From positions 124,001 to 188,000 of the forward strand of contig NZ_JAAOLX010000007.1 of the NCBI RefSeq assembly GCF_011601265.1: DNA of 64,000 nt. The letters run 5' to 3'. Each line of letters opens with the position of its first letter. Within the stretch, counting starts at the first letter, position 1. Source of the DNA: Iodobacter violaceini (GTDB lineage Bacteria > Pseudomonadota > Gammaproteobacteria > Burkholderiales > Chitinibacteraceae). The notes beneath the pieces were generated by a model. That model saw nothing but the letters and a program-made list of their open reading frames with translations. It was not told the DNA's origin and ran no database searches. A program made the position numbers and the translations under genes. Below are positions 19,643-28,880 of this stretch, piece by piece.

Positions 19643-19655
19643 TTGCATCATGCAA
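19643..19655. promoter_or_regulatory. Palindrome upstream of tnsA, operator candidate
   Basis: Perfect inverted repeat TTGCAT-C-ATGCAA in the 355-bp gap between tnsA and the HTH gene. It could be an operator for tns control or part of a small transcript; there is no direct evidence for either. The rest of the gap (19,457-19,811) holds the terminator at 19,668 and no gene. Confidence 0.4.
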
Positions 19656-19667
19656 CTGCTATAAGGG

Positions 19668-19693
19668 GGCAAGCCAGTGGCTTGCCTTTTTTA
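19668..19693 (+). terminator. Orphan plus-strand intrinsic terminator
   Basis: GGCAAGCC-AGT-GGCTTGCC followed by six T on the plus strand. No plus-strand gene precedes it inside the element: tnsA-tniQ and the HTH gene are all on the minus strand. It may therefore end a short untranslated RNA made from the tnsA upstream region. Confidence 0.65.
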
Positions 19694-19811
19694 TGTCATA
19701 GAAAAATCTCCTGCTTTCATCTGATTAGCCTCTCTCGGCCAACTAATTAAAAAAATAGCCCCCTCAAGTAGGTGCATATCACGTTTCTTAAACTCCCGGT
19801 TGCAACACCAC

Positions 19812-20096
19812 CTAGCGATGATTCTCCAACTTTGAATCTAATGAATGTGGCATAAGTCCCTCAGAACGTAGATTCCAAAGCCATTTAGCAACCTCAAGCG
19901 TTAATGCATACCTACCCCGTCGTCCAGGCATCGTAAAAACCCTCACCTCAATTTTCCCATTTCGAATTGCCTTATCGAATCCTGCCCAAGTCTTGAAACC
20001 AAGTGCACGCCAGAGCACCGCATCACTCAGCAAGGGGCCATAGCCATCAAGCAGGCTATGATGCAATTCTTCAAATGATCCAAATGAAGCATCCAT
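19812..20096 (-). CDS. Small HTH-like protein, putative regulator
   Basis: A 94-residue protein I cannot assign to a named family. The segment DAVLWRALGFKTWAGFDKAIRNG resembles a helix-turn-helix (short helix, turn, recognition helix), followed by a basic KIEVRVFTMPGRRGRYAL stretch that looks like a wing. It sits upstream of the tns operon on the same strand and diverges from the 298-codon frame at 20,208. A 12-bp inverted repeat lies in the shared 123-bp gap. A role as regulator of the pair or of the tns genes is inferred from position only. Confidence 0.55.
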   Translation of the reverse strand: MDASFGSFEELHHSLLDGYGPLLSDAVLWRALGFKTWAGFDKAIRNGKIEVRVFTMPGRRGRYALTLEVAKWLWNLRSEGLMPHSLDSKLENHR

Positions 20097-20152
20097 AGTT
20101 AGATGAGTTCCGATAAAAAACGATCAGGACTACGAGTAATAGCAAAATTAAT

Positions 20153-20195
20153 GGTATTGTGAAAGAGGATATAAAATTGCCATTTTCACAATACC
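20153..20195. promoter_or_regulatory. 12-bp inverted repeat between divergent genes
   Basis: GGTATTGTGAAA (20,153-20,164) and TTTCACAATACC (20,184-20,195) are perfect inverted partners whose centres are 31 bp apart, about three helical turns. They sit between the divergent starts at 20,096 and 20,220, which fits a dimer- or tetramer-bound operator. The second half-site lies just upstream of the 20,220 ribosome-binding site. Confidence 0.6.
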
Positions 20196-20219
20196 AATTG
20201 CGATGAAATGGGGAATTTC

Positions 20220-21104
20220 ATGACACCAATAAAAAATCAACTCCGAGGACGCCCCTGCGCAACACCTGTGGAGCGCTTACGAGCAAGGTTCTGGTACTAC
20301 TCAGTCAAGGCACGCACCTCACTCAGCGACTATCAATTAGATTTATTTTTCTTAGAAAAATTGGGGCGGCGACCAGAAGATCCTCAAAAACGAACTCGCA
20401 TCTTTGAAACCATACGATTGAATGGAACACTTCCATCCAATGGAAAGCATCCCAAGCGAGATTTCGATCTGATTAAGCTAGTAGATGAAGAAGATGCCTT
20501 CGCAGGCACTGCAGAGATTTTTCATTCCCCGTACTGGCAATTACTCACTAGGGATGACGCAGATATTGCGGTTTACAACCAAATCGCTCAAAAAATGCTA
20601 AAGCGTTTAGGACTTACAAGACTGGATTCTGATGGCGAGTTTGGCTTTCACTGCCAAGCATATACTGATGTTAAAAAAAGTGGCTTAACCATATCTGTAG
20701 ATGAAACGAATAGCCCATTTGCCCTCTACGAGAAGATATTAAATACAGTCATTAAAGAAAGCCCAACCTCGCTAGATCAGTTGGCGGCCTTAGGAGCTCT
20801 ATTTCGGGAGGCTTATCTAGCATGCGCATTAGAAATTGCACTAATCATCAAGCATCTTTATTGCGACCTTCTAGATGAATATGTTCAACAAAAATGGCTC
20901 ATGCCTATTGCAAATCCCTTGCAGGAGCTAGGCGAGGGATATTTGATTTTTCCTCATAGTTACAACTATATGTATAAGGCTACAGTTCCGCAGCCCTATG
21001 ATGATGAGCCCCTCGCTGTAGTCGAACGAATTATTTGGTATGAAAAAGAGGCAAAAGAAGTCAGCAACCTTGGGGCTGAATTACGGGCCGCCAGGAAACG
21101 TTGA
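20220..21104 (+). CDS. Unknown protein next to transposition genes
   Basis: A 294-residue protein of unrecognised family. The ATG at 20,220 has GGGGA 9 bp upstream and is preferred over the ATG at 20,208. No membrane segment or signal peptide is visible. The N-terminus is basic (LRGRPCATPVERLRARFWYY) and followed by a helical region with FLEKLGRRPEDPQKRTRIF, which could contact DNA or RNA. The middle is acidic. It is divergent from the small HTH protein and may form a regulatory pair with it. The 297 bp after it, up to vgrG, show no gene I can support. Confidence 0.55.
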   Translation: MTPIKNQLRGRPCATPVERLRARFWYYSVKARTSLSDYQLDLFFLEKLGRRPEDPQKRTRIFETIRLNGTLPSNGKHPKRDFDLIKLVDEEDAFAGTAEIFHSPYWQLLTRDDADIAVYNQIAQKMLKRLGLTRLDSDGEFGFHCQAYTDVKKSGLTISVDETNSPFALYEKILNTVIKESPTSLDQLAALGALFREAYLACALEIALIIKHLYCDLLDEYVQQKWLMPIANPLQELGEGYLIFPHSYNYMYKATVPQPYDDEPLAVVERIIWYEKEAKEVSNLGAELRAARKR

Positions 21105-21401
21105 ACCACCTTGCTTTTGTTGGTAGATTGATAAACGCCACATCAAAGTCTTGGCAATGATGCTCATATCCAAAGGAGTGGCTCAGGGATTTCTTGCATT
21201 GATTCAACAAAGCCATCGTACAGCTCGAGACTAAAAGCTTGCATACTGCCACTTAGGCGCTCGTCTCTACATCGTAATAAGCGAAATACCTTACAAAATG
21301 CAACCATGTTCATAATCACACCATACAATATTTGAAAGCAATATCGGCAATCACAAAGCTTCATGTAATATAAAAGACTTCCTGTAAGTCCTTGGTTTCT
21401 T

Positions 21402-24284
21402 ATGACTGTTGATCTCCTTGCTTCTTTTGCCGCGGCCTTTAATCAGGATCAACGCCTTATCAGCCTGCAACTTGGCGACGGGGCGGCGTGGGTTGAGCAG
21501 CTGTTGCCGCAGCAGGTCAGCGGCAGCGAGGGGATGAATCAGGCTTATCGCTATCAGATTGATTGCTTGTCGCCCGACGGCAGCTTAGAGCTTAAATCCT
21601 TACTGGGCCTGCCCATTGTTTTATCTGTGGCCGATGCCAATGGCAGCGAGATTGAGCGCTGTGGCGTGATATCCCAAGCGCAGTTGCTGGGATCTGATGG
21701 GGGCTTTGCAAAGTACGCGCTAACGGTAGAGCCACCGTTTGCCTTACTCCGCTATCGGCGCACTTCCCGCGTGTTCCAGGATTTATCCGTGCCGGATATC
21801 GTGAAGCAGGTACTGGCCGAGCATCAGGCTAAAAACCCTGTGTTTGCATCGGTGCAAACGCTGGATTTCAAATTATCCGGCACGCACGGCCCGCGCTCTT
21901 ATTGCCTGCAATACCGCGAGTCTGATTACGATTTTTTAGTACGGCTGATGCAAGAGGAAGGCTTAGCGTGGCGCTTTGCTCATCAGCCGGGTGACAATCC
22001 CCAGGTGCAGCTTGTCGTCTTTGACGATGCCTTTGCCGTACCCGAGGCGCAAGATAGCCAGGTGCGCTTTCACCGCGCCGATGCCACCGAAGAAAGCGAT
22101 GCCCTTACCGAGTGGAACAGCCAGCGTCAGGTGGGCAGCAGCTCGGTATCGCTTGCCAGCTTTAATTACAAAGCCGCCAACACCAGCCACACCGCCGATC
22201 AGAGCGCGGTAGACCAGGGCGATGGCGGGCAGCAAATTCAATCCAGCTTTGAAGATTACGATGCCCAGACGCACTATTACGCCAGCGATGCCGAAGGCCT
22301 AAGCCACTACGCCAATTTGCGTCAGCAGGCCTTAGACGGGCAAAAGAAATCATTTACTGGCTCTGGCACTTTGCGCAGCCTGCAAGCCGGGCAATGGTTC
22401 AGATTAGAAGACCATCCCGCTCACGAATGGGATGCGGCCGAGCAGCGCGAATTCGCCATTACCGAGCTAAAATTCACTGCGCAGAATAATCTGCCGGCGG
22501 ATCTGACCCAGCAACTACTGCAAGTTTCCCCCAGCCTGCTGGCCGCAGGCGCAGCAGATGCCAAGCCCTACCAGGCCGATTTCACCGCCCAAAGACGCGG
22601 CCAGCCGATTACCCCCGCCTTTGCCCATGAGCCACTGAGCAAACCCAAAAGCTTTGGCGTACAAACCGCCACCGTGGTTGGCCCCGCCGGATCGGAGGTG
22701 CATACCGACGAGCAAGGCCGGATTAAGGTGCAATTCCACTGGCAGCGTGCCGCAGAGCATCCGGAGTTTGGTGCAAACCTGGATGACAAATCATCCTGCT
22801 GGATACGTGTCTCCATGCCAAGTGCCGGTGCAGGCTTTGGTCACCAGTTTATTCCGCGCATCGGCCAGGAAGTTTTAGTCGACTTTATCGAAGGCGATAT
22901 CGACCGCCCCATCGTCACCGCCGTGGTCTATAACGGCAGCCACCCGGTGCCGACATTCAGCGGCGCAGGCGCTTTACCCGCCAACAAAACACTATCCGGC
23001 ATCAAGACCAAAGAACATGAAGGCGGCCAATACGGCGAGCTGCTGTTTGACGACACCAAAGGCGAAGTCCGCACCAAATTATCCAGCGAGCACGGTAAAA
23101 CCCAGCTCAACCTTGGCTATCTGATCCACCCGCGCACAGATGGCAAAGGCGAGCCTCGCGGCGAAGGCTTTGAGCTGCGCACCGATAAACAAGGTGCCAT
23201 TCGCGCCAGCGGCTTACTCATCAGCACCGAAGCCAAAGGCGGCGCCAGCGGCAAACAGCTAGACCGCAGCCCAGCCCAAAGCCAGCTGGAATCAGCCCTG
23301 GAAACCGCCAAAAACCTCGGCGAGTACGCCACCAAACAACTCGCCGACACCATCGAAACCGGCGACGATGAACAAACCATCAAGCCCGACAACAGCCCCG
23401 GCGACAAAGCCAGCCACGGCCATCTTTACCACCACGTGCACGCCAGCAAAAGCTTTGAAGCGGGCAGCAACACCGATAAAGACGGCAAAACTAAATCTAA
23501 AGAGCAGGCAGGCCAGCAAAAAATCATCCTGCTGCACGGCGAGGATGGCGTAGCCATCACCACCCCGCAAAGCCAGACCATTAGCGCAGGCAGCAACCTG
23601 GACCAGGTCGCCCAAAGAGACACCAACCAAAGCACCGGCCGCCGCTGGATTCATAACGTCGGCCAGCACATCAGCCTGTTTACCGGCGGCATTAAAGACA
23701 AAATCACCATGAAGCTGATCGCCGCCAAAGGCCAGCTGCAAATGCAGGCGCAAAGCGACGACATCGAAATCACCGCCGACAAAAACGCCAGATTCACCGC
23801 CATCAAAGGTAAGGGCCTCTTCAACGCCAAGCAAGAAATCCTGCTGACCGCAGGCGGCGCTTATATCCGCATCAAAGACGGAAAAATAGAGCTTCATGCA
23901 CCGGGGAAAGTCAGTATTAAAGGTGGGAGCCATGATTGGAGCGGGCCTGCGAAGCTAAGCGTAGAACTCCCTGATTTACCTAAGAACGGGAAGTTCCAAG
24001 AGTTCTTTATTCTTAAAAATGCAAAGGGCAAGGTATTGCCAAATCATCCTTACCAAATGGCCTTGCCTGACGGAGGCGTGATCAAAAGCAAAACCGATGA
24101 CAAGGGCGAAACCCAAGTCGCTCACTCGGAGCAAACTGACCCAGTACAAGCTAAAGCGCTGCCTAAAAAAGATGAATTGGACCTGTTGCAAGCTCGATAT
24201 TGGGACGGCACAACGGCACATCAATTGGATTTTATTGATCTAACAAAAGCCGAAGATTCCGCAGACAATCAGGAGGAAATTTAA
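21402..24284 (+). CDS. vgrG: Type VI secretion tip protein VgrG
   Basis: VgrG forms the trimeric spike of the type VI secretion system and delivers effectors into target cells. The 960 residues contain the gp27-like base (about 30-380; YCLQYRESDYDFLVRLMQEE), the gp5-like OB domain (VHTDEQGRIKVQFHW, then SCWIRVSMPSAGAGFG), a DUF2345-type needle region (about 640-840) and a C-terminal extension (VELPDLPKNGKFQEFFILKN) that looks like a transthyretin-like effector-docking domain. The next gene starts directly after its stop codon (TAAATG), so the effector is cotranslated and probably loaded on this spike. Codon use is host-like. No other type VI structural genes are in the window, so it would depend on an apparatus encoded elsewhere. 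Confidence 0.92.
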   Translation: MTVDLLASFAAAFNQDQRLISLQLGDGAAWVEQLLPQQVSGSEGMNQAYRYQIDCLSPDGSLELKSLLGLPIVLSVADANGSEIERCGVISQAQLLGSDGGFAKYALTVEPPFALLRYRRTSRVFQDLSVPDIVKQVLAEHQAKNPVFASVQTLDFKLSGTHGPRSYCLQYRESDYDFLVRLMQEEGLAWRFAHQPGDNPQVQLVVFDDAFAVPEAQDSQVRFHRADATEESDALTEWNSQRQVGSSSVSLASFNYKAANTSHTADQSAVDQGDGGQQIQSSFEDYDAQTHYYASDAEGLSHYANLRQQALDGQKKSFTGSGTLRSLQAGQWFRLEDHPAHEWDAAEQREFAITELKFTAQNNLPADLTQQLLQVSPSLLAAGAADAKPYQADFTAQRRGQPITPAFAHEPLSKPKSFGVQTATVVGPAGSEVHTDEQGRIKVQFHWQRAAEHPEFGANLDDKSSCWIRVSMPSAGAGFGHQFIPRIGQEVLVDFIEGDIDRPIVTAVVYNGSHPVPTFSGAGALPANKTLSGIKTKEHEGGQYGELLFDDTKGEVRTKLSSEHGKTQLNLGYLIHPRTDGKGEPRGEGFELRTDKQGAIRASGLLISTEAKGGASGKQLDRSPAQSQLESALETAKNLGEYATKQLADTIETGDDEQTIKPDNSPGDKASHGHLYHHVHASKSFEAGSNTDKDGKTKSKEQAGQQKIILLHGEDGVAITTPQSQTISAGSNLDQVAQRDTNQSTGRRWIHNVGQHISLFTGGIKDKITMKLIAAKGQLQMQAQSDDIEITADKNARFTAIKGKGLFNAKQEILLTAGGAYIRIKDGKIELHAPGKVSIKGGSHDWSGPAKLSVELPDLPKNGKFQEFFILKNAKGKVLPNHPYQMALPDGGVIKSKTDDKGETQVAHSEQTDPVQAKALPKKDELDLLQARYWDGTTAHQLDFIDLTKAEDSADNQEEI

Positions 24285-25571
24285 ATGGCTAACCCTCCCA
24301 AAAAAAGCTCACAAACACCTGCCAGTGGCCGTAAAACCACGACCAAAACGCCTGCACAGGCGGGCACAACGCTGCCTGTGATGAATCCTATGGATTTGTG
24401 GTATCTCTGCCAGAAAGCAGGCTTTGCTCAGCGCTTCCCTCTGATGGCCAAAAATGGCACTCCCCGCTATCAGCGCCAGGTTTCTAAGTGGGTGTCTTTA
24501 GATTGTAAGTTTAATAAATGGAAGTGGCCTTACTACGGAGAGGTCGGCTTTGATATGGGGGCACCGGGTGGCCCTAAGCCGATTATGAGTAATGATGAGC
24601 CACATCGCCCATCAACTATGCCGATGAATTTTTATGAAATTTCTCATAAGCGTGCAGTGCTGGATATGGGGGTAGAGCTGTCTCTATTTGATGCAGTGCT
24701 TACGAAAAAAATGCTGGAAGATAACCTGTCCCCGGCTGATTTTCGTCAGATTAATATGCTGATCAACGTGGAAACTGCTGGGGTATTTGGCCTGAATAAA
24801 CAAGGCAGAGTTAAGCTACCAGGCTTGTTACGCATTCCTGATGTGATCCGCTTTAAAGATTACAAAAGCCTGAGCGGTTCGGCGCTGTTTACCCCCGCAA
24901 ACATTGCTTTTGTGATTGAAATGAAGTTTGGGAATGATCAACTGTGGCGCGATCAAAAAGACGATTACATAAAAATTGCTGGGGGGGTTAGAGATAAAGA
25001 CAAACTTCGCTTACTCGAAACAAAACTATGCAAAATAGGTAAGCGCAAACGTCGTGCTTGGCTAACGGAAGCAAGACTGAGTGAGCCAGTGTTTCGTGAT
25101 GTAGAAAATAAAGTAGATTCCCCTCTCCCGCTGCGCCAAGCGCTGGCTCCTGGCGCTTTGCTTTTGGGGGAAGTTCAGCAAGAGCTGGAGCAAGTGCGCC
25201 GCAAATTAGTCCCCGCTCAAATACCCGCAGGCACGCCGGTCTTACGTGCTTACGACCCCGCTCAAGCCGCAGCTGCAGAGCGGCAAAGAGAGCACACAAG
25301 ACAAAGCCTGGAAATTACACTGGCGGCTCCTTTGGCAGGTGCAGCAGCTGGGGCAGCATGGTTTGGTGTCGCCGCGATGGCAGAAACTGCCACACTGGGC
25401 GATGGCATCGTTTTACTGGCAAGAGGGAGTAAAACCTTAATTCGCTTCCCAGCCAAACCCATTATTGCCAGCACTTTAGCCGCCAACGCTGCCATTTATG
25501 AGGCAGCGGCCAGCCCATTAAATACGCAGAATAAAGATATTTCGATGAATGTATTTTTCATCCCAGAATAA
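24285..25571 (+). CDS. VRR-Nuc-type T6SS nuclease effector
   Basis: Probable antibacterial nuclease delivered by the preceding VgrG, 428 residues. A PD-(D/E)xK nuclease signature of VRR-Nuc type is visible: Pro185-Asp186 (LRIPDVIRF), Glu212-x-Lys214 (FVIEMKF) and Gln224 with Tyr228 (RDQKDDYI). VRR-Nuc effectors (the TseV type) encoded beside vgrG and a DUF3396-type immunity gene are known. The N-terminus is Thr/Lys-rich, and the C-terminal 90 residues contain two small hydrophobic stretches (about 345-362 and 390-405). It starts immediately after the vgrG stop. The assignment rests on these motifs and the neighbours. Confidence 0.8.
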   Translation: MANPPKKSSQTPASGRKTTTKTPAQAGTTLPVMNPMDLWYLCQKAGFAQRFPLMAKNGTPRYQRQVSKWVSLDCKFNKWKWPYYGEVGFDMGAPGGPKPIMSNDEPHRPSTMPMNFYEISHKRAVLDMGVELSLFDAVLTKKMLEDNLSPADFRQINMLINVETAGVFGLNKQGRVKLPGLLRIPDVIRFKDYKSLSGSALFTPANIAFVIEMKFGNDQLWRDQKDDYIKIAGGVRDKDKLRLLETKLCKIGKRKRRAWLTEARLSEPVFRDVENKVDSPLPLRQALAPGALLLGEVQQELEQVRRKLVPAQIPAGTPVLRAYDPAQAAAAERQREHTRQSLEITLAAPLAGAAAGAAWFGVAAMAETATLGDGIVLLARGSKTLIRFPAKPIIASTLAANAAIYEAAASPLNTQNKDISMNVFFIPE

Positions 25572-25583
25572 ACAGGGGTAGAT

Positions 25584-26765
25584 ATGAGCTTTTTTGATGA
25601 ATGGGAAGAGGCTAGCTGGCACTTTACCTATGTAGACGAAGACGAGCCAGATAAGACAACTTTACAAGGCGGCTTAGTGGCCGTGTTTTACATGGTCGGT
25701 GCTTATCTTCCTGCCCGCCGCCAAGCGATTGCCCAAGTGATGCAGGAATTTCACCTGCATTATGGTCAGCATCTTCAATGGGGTTATTGGGGTGACAGGC
25801 AGGACAGAATCCGCGCTTATTCCGCCAGCGATTATGCCAACGGCAGTGAATGGGTAAGAACCTTGCCTATGACTCATCCTGTTGAATTTACTTGGTCGTC
25901 TGGCGCTGGCTATGAGTTCGTCGGCAGCTATGCTATAGAAGCTTACTCAATGGCAGGCTGGAAAGAAAAAAATTACAAAGGAATTTCGTACCTTAATATC
26001 TATTTACCTATAGAGGAACTGCAAGGCAACGGCCTTATTATATTTGAGCAGCGCTTACGCGAATGGGCTAGCTTGCTACAACCTTTGCACGGCTATGCTG
26101 GACTAGGCTTCCAGCAGTGCAATGAATATCATCGCTATGAAAATTTAGAGCTAGAACACGCCGAGCAATTTAGATGTTTTGATGTTGGCAGCTGCCTTAG
26201 CCATGACGAATTACGTGAAGGCTTTAAAAGTATTAATTGGTACACGATTTTATCGGATAGTTATTTACCTCAATTGGGCGGCAAAGATGTGCTAGCTTCA
26301 GCGTTAGAACAAGAGGAGCTTAGCTTATTGAATTACTCTGGTGGCATCATGGTCAAAACGGGTGAATACCCGGAGCTGGGATGGGTAGAAAAAGGCCCGC
26401 TACCCGCCAGCTATATCGCTGCCAACCGCATCCTAAAACCTGCCCGTGTAGCTGAGCTATCCAATTTGCATTATGGCTCGATTGCGGGTGAGGCTCGCTT
26501 TACGCCTGACCTTACAGATCAATGGCTCAAGCGCTTTGATATTCCAGATGAGCCAGTAGCCTATGCAGTTGTTGTGCCTTTTCCTCAAAACAACGTGGCT
26601 ATGCAGCGCTGCGAAGCCAACCAACCTTGCCCGCAATCAGGCTACTGGTATACCCCTGCCAAGCAAAACAGCCGTGCTTCGTTTAAACAGGGTGGATTAA
26701 TGCCGGATTTTCCTGACTCTGGTTATGGTGCGACAATCTGGTATTGGGATGCAGATCAGAATTAA
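25584..26765 (+). CDS. DUF3396-like type VI immunity protein
   Basis: Probable cognate immunity protein for the upstream nuclease, 393 residues, soluble, no signal peptide, as needed to block a cytoplasmic nuclease. Features such as GGLVAVFYMVGAYLP near 28, a long Trp/Tyr-rich middle (HPVEFTWSSGAGYEF, YKGISYLNIYLPIEE) and Asp/Glu richness agree with type VI immunity proteins of the DUF3396 family. It begins 12 bp after the effector stop and is followed by a strong terminator, closing the three-gene cassette. Confidence 0.75.
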   Translation: MSFFDEWEEASWHFTYVDEDEPDKTTLQGGLVAVFYMVGAYLPARRQAIAQVMQEFHLHYGQHLQWGYWGDRQDRIRAYSASDYANGSEWVRTLPMTHPVEFTWSSGAGYEFVGSYAIEAYSMAGWKEKNYKGISYLNIYLPIEELQGNGLIIFEQRLREWASLLQPLHGYAGLGFQQCNEYHRYENLELEHAEQFRCFDVGSCLSHDELREGFKSINWYTILSDSYLPQLGGKDVLASALEQEELSLLNYSGGIMVKTGEYPELGWVEKGPLPASYIAANRILKPARVAELSNLHYGSIAGEARFTPDLTDQWLKRFDIPDEPVAYAVVVPFPQNNVAMQRCEANQPCPQSGYWYTPAKQNSRASFKQGGLMPDFPDSGYGATIWYWDADQN

Positions 26766-26798
26766 TCATTTATAATTTCTTTAAAAAGATATTGATAA

Positions 26799-26837
26799 AA
26801 ACAATAGACCGTATACCTTCGGTCTATTGTTTTTTTA
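26799..26837 (+). terminator. Terminator of the vgrG-effector-immunity operon
   Basis: AAACAATAGACC and GGTCTATTGTTT pair across a 10-base loop and are followed by a T run. It closes the type VI cassette. Confidence 0.9.
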
Positions 26838-27091
26838 TGCCGTGCAATCAGATTTCAATGCCACCGCTGATAGTTTTGAAAGCATAATTTCATCTTAATA
26901 ATTGAGATAACATGACTACTAGTTCAGATTTTGTGTTTTCTATTAGATTAGAAAGCCTGCCCGCGTGGTTCGTTCCAATCGGAGCACCTGCTTGCTGCAG
27001 AAAAGGGCATCGCTGGGAGTCGTAAGACAGCACTATATTGCGTAGAAGTCTTTGCCTAGGGTGCCATACTTTGTAAAGAGGAGGCAAAAGC

Positions 27092-27253
27092 ATGTGTGGG
27101 ACGCTGCCTAGTGTATTTTCTTTATTTGAGTCATCGCAGGTTGCGGAGTTTTACTCAACTGATCCAACTAAATTCTTCAATCATCGGCACAATGCTTGCC
27201 AATTTCGCCACCTTCAAGCGAGGGTTAATGCGTGGGGTATCTTACATGTTTAG
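27092..27253 (+). CDS. Small ORF with strong ribosome-binding site, possibly decayed
   Basis: A 53-codon frame starting MCGTLPSVFSLF, preceded by a near-perfect GAGGAGG at 27,079-27,085. A Met-Cys-Gly start is characteristic of HMCES/YedK-type SRAP peptidases, in which Cys2 is catalytic, but the downstream residues do not match that family convincingly. It may be a truncated remnant or a chance frame. The rest of the region 26,838-27,536 holds no gene I can support. Confidence 0.25.
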   Translation: MCGTLPSVFSLFESSQVAEFYSTDPTKFFNHRHNACQFRHLQARVNAWGILHV

Positions 27254-27536
27254 GAATACAAAATCCGAATGCAGTAGGAAATTTTAATATCGCCCTAACA
27301 CCTTGCAAAAATTTTACACCGCTAAGACCAACAATTGGCGCTTCGATGCAATAATTCCTCCAGATTTATTATCTGCAACACTTACAATTTCAGACACTAA
27401 ACCAGTAATTACATCTTCTGCACTTCGACTAAAGCAGACTTTGCGGCGACAAAGAAACTCGAGACGATATAGCCCAAGACTCGCTTGACTAGTGGCCCTC
27501 CCTTGGCTTAAATGGCTTGTTGCTTGGGAGGATAAC

Positions 27537-28880
27537 GTGATTTCTAAAGGTCAGATTGTTGATAGACGGTTTCTAGTTACGGACATCTGCAGCGAAGCAG
27601 GAGGCATGGGGTCGATCTTACATGTTATTGATCAGACCGACGCCACCGGCAAGCCCAAAGTACTGAAATACTGCAAGGACACTTCGACGGCATCGCTCCA
27701 GCGATTTAAGCGAGAAGTGCGCCTAATGCACAGCTTCAGCGGCAGTGATCACGTCGTGACGGTGCACCACTTCAACGTAGAGCACGAGCCCCCATATTTC
27801 GTAATGGACTTTTACAAGCAGGGTGATTTGTTCAATATGGCCACGCAAATTCAGTCGGATATTGCTTGCCAAGAGTGGGTTTTCCTCGCCATGTTGGACT
27901 GCATTGAAGTACTACATAATAACGGTGTTTTTCACCGCGACATCAAGCCACAAAACTTCCTGTTCAATGGGGAAAAGCTCGTTGTCTCGGACTTCGGCTT
28001 GAGCTCTCAAGTCGATTCACTGACTCAGTTCACAAGGTCCGCTGAATATGGGGGCACCCTGAGCTACTTGCCACCGGAATTCCTCAACGGCGGGTTTAAG
28101 CATCCCGATGCGCTAGGCGACATCTTCATGCTGGGAAAGTCGTTCTACACGCTGCTGACGGGCATGGATCCCATCCTTCTGCACCTTGAACACTCGCAAA
28201 TTCCGCGGCAACTGCGACCAATCATAGATCGAAGCTGTCGGCCGCTGAAGGATCAACGATACCAATCTATCGATGCGCTGCGAGTGAGCTTGCGGCATGC
28301 CTACGACGCGATCAATGGCCGCGAGACGGGCCGGCCAACGACTTTTGGTCTGTGGACCACGATTGAAACGCATTATTCCAGCACCAATAACTTCTCTGAC
28401 TCCATTGTGAAAGAGTTCATCGATGAGCTGCAGACCTTAGATGAGGAAGACGCAAAGCTGATTGGATTCAAGCTGTCGTATGAGATTTTTGGATTTGTTG
28501 CCAATGAGTTGTCGGAAGACTATCTAGCCGCATTACTCAAGAGCTATCGTGTGATGGTGGAGAGCGGCGACTACAGTTGGGCTTATGCCGAGACAATTGC
28601 CCGAAACATGGTGCTCGTCTTCTACACCCCGCACGCAGACCTCGCCAATCGAACAGAGGCTTTGCGTATTGCTATTATTGGTGCAGTCAATATGAACCGC
28701 TTTGCTGCCATGGACACGTGCATGTCGATGGTGACTTCGATAGACGACGATGAACTGGCCACGCATGTTCATGACTTGATCATCGAGTATGCCGATACGT
28801 TCATTGCTAGCAGTGACCAAGGAAAATGCAAGTCTATCGCCATCAAGAACGTTCTGTACAAGGTGAATCCGCCAGAGTAG
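27537..28880 (+). CDS. Serine/threonine protein kinase
   Basis: Eukaryotic-like (Hanks-type) kinase. The GTG at 27,537 has GGAGG in place and fits the usual N-terminus (GQIVDRRFLV), giving 447 residues; an ATG at 27,492 is less likely. The motifs are complete: Gly-rich loop (EAGGMGS, about 20-26), ATP lysine (VLKYC, near 44), catalytic HRDIKPQN (about 133-140), DFG (152-154) and the APE-equivalent LPPEF. The kinase domain ends near 265. The remaining 180 residues are helical with no membrane segment, so it is soluble. Location in a transposon among defence genes suggests an abortive-infection or signalling role (inference); the phosphatase at 29,385 is a possible antagonist. Confidence 0.88.
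   Translation: MISKGQIVDRRFLVTDICSEAGGMGSILHVIDQTDATGKPKVLKYCKDTSTASLQRFKREVRLMHSFSGSDHVVTVHHFNVEHEPPYFVMDFYKQGDLFNMATQIQSDIACQEWVFLAMLDCIEVLHNNGVFHRDIKPQNFLFNGEKLVVSDFGLSSQVDSLTQFTRSAEYGGTLSYLPPEFLNGGFKHPDALGDIFMLGKSFYTLLTGMDPILLHLEHSQIPRQLRPIIDRSCRPLKDQRYQSIDALRVSLRHAYDAINGRETGRPTTFGLWTTIETHYSSTNNFSDSIVKEFIDELQTLDEEDAKLIGFKLSYEIFGFVANELSEDYLAALLKSYRVMVESGDYSWAYAETIARNMVLVFYTPHADLANRTEALRIAIIGAVNMNRFAAMDTCMSMVTSIDDDELATHVHDLIIEYADTFIASSDQGKCKSIAIKNVLYKVNPPE

Noticed and set aside
21963-24224. Many reverse-strand open frames within vgrG
   Set aside because: They are shadows caused by the GC-rich codon pattern of vgrG.
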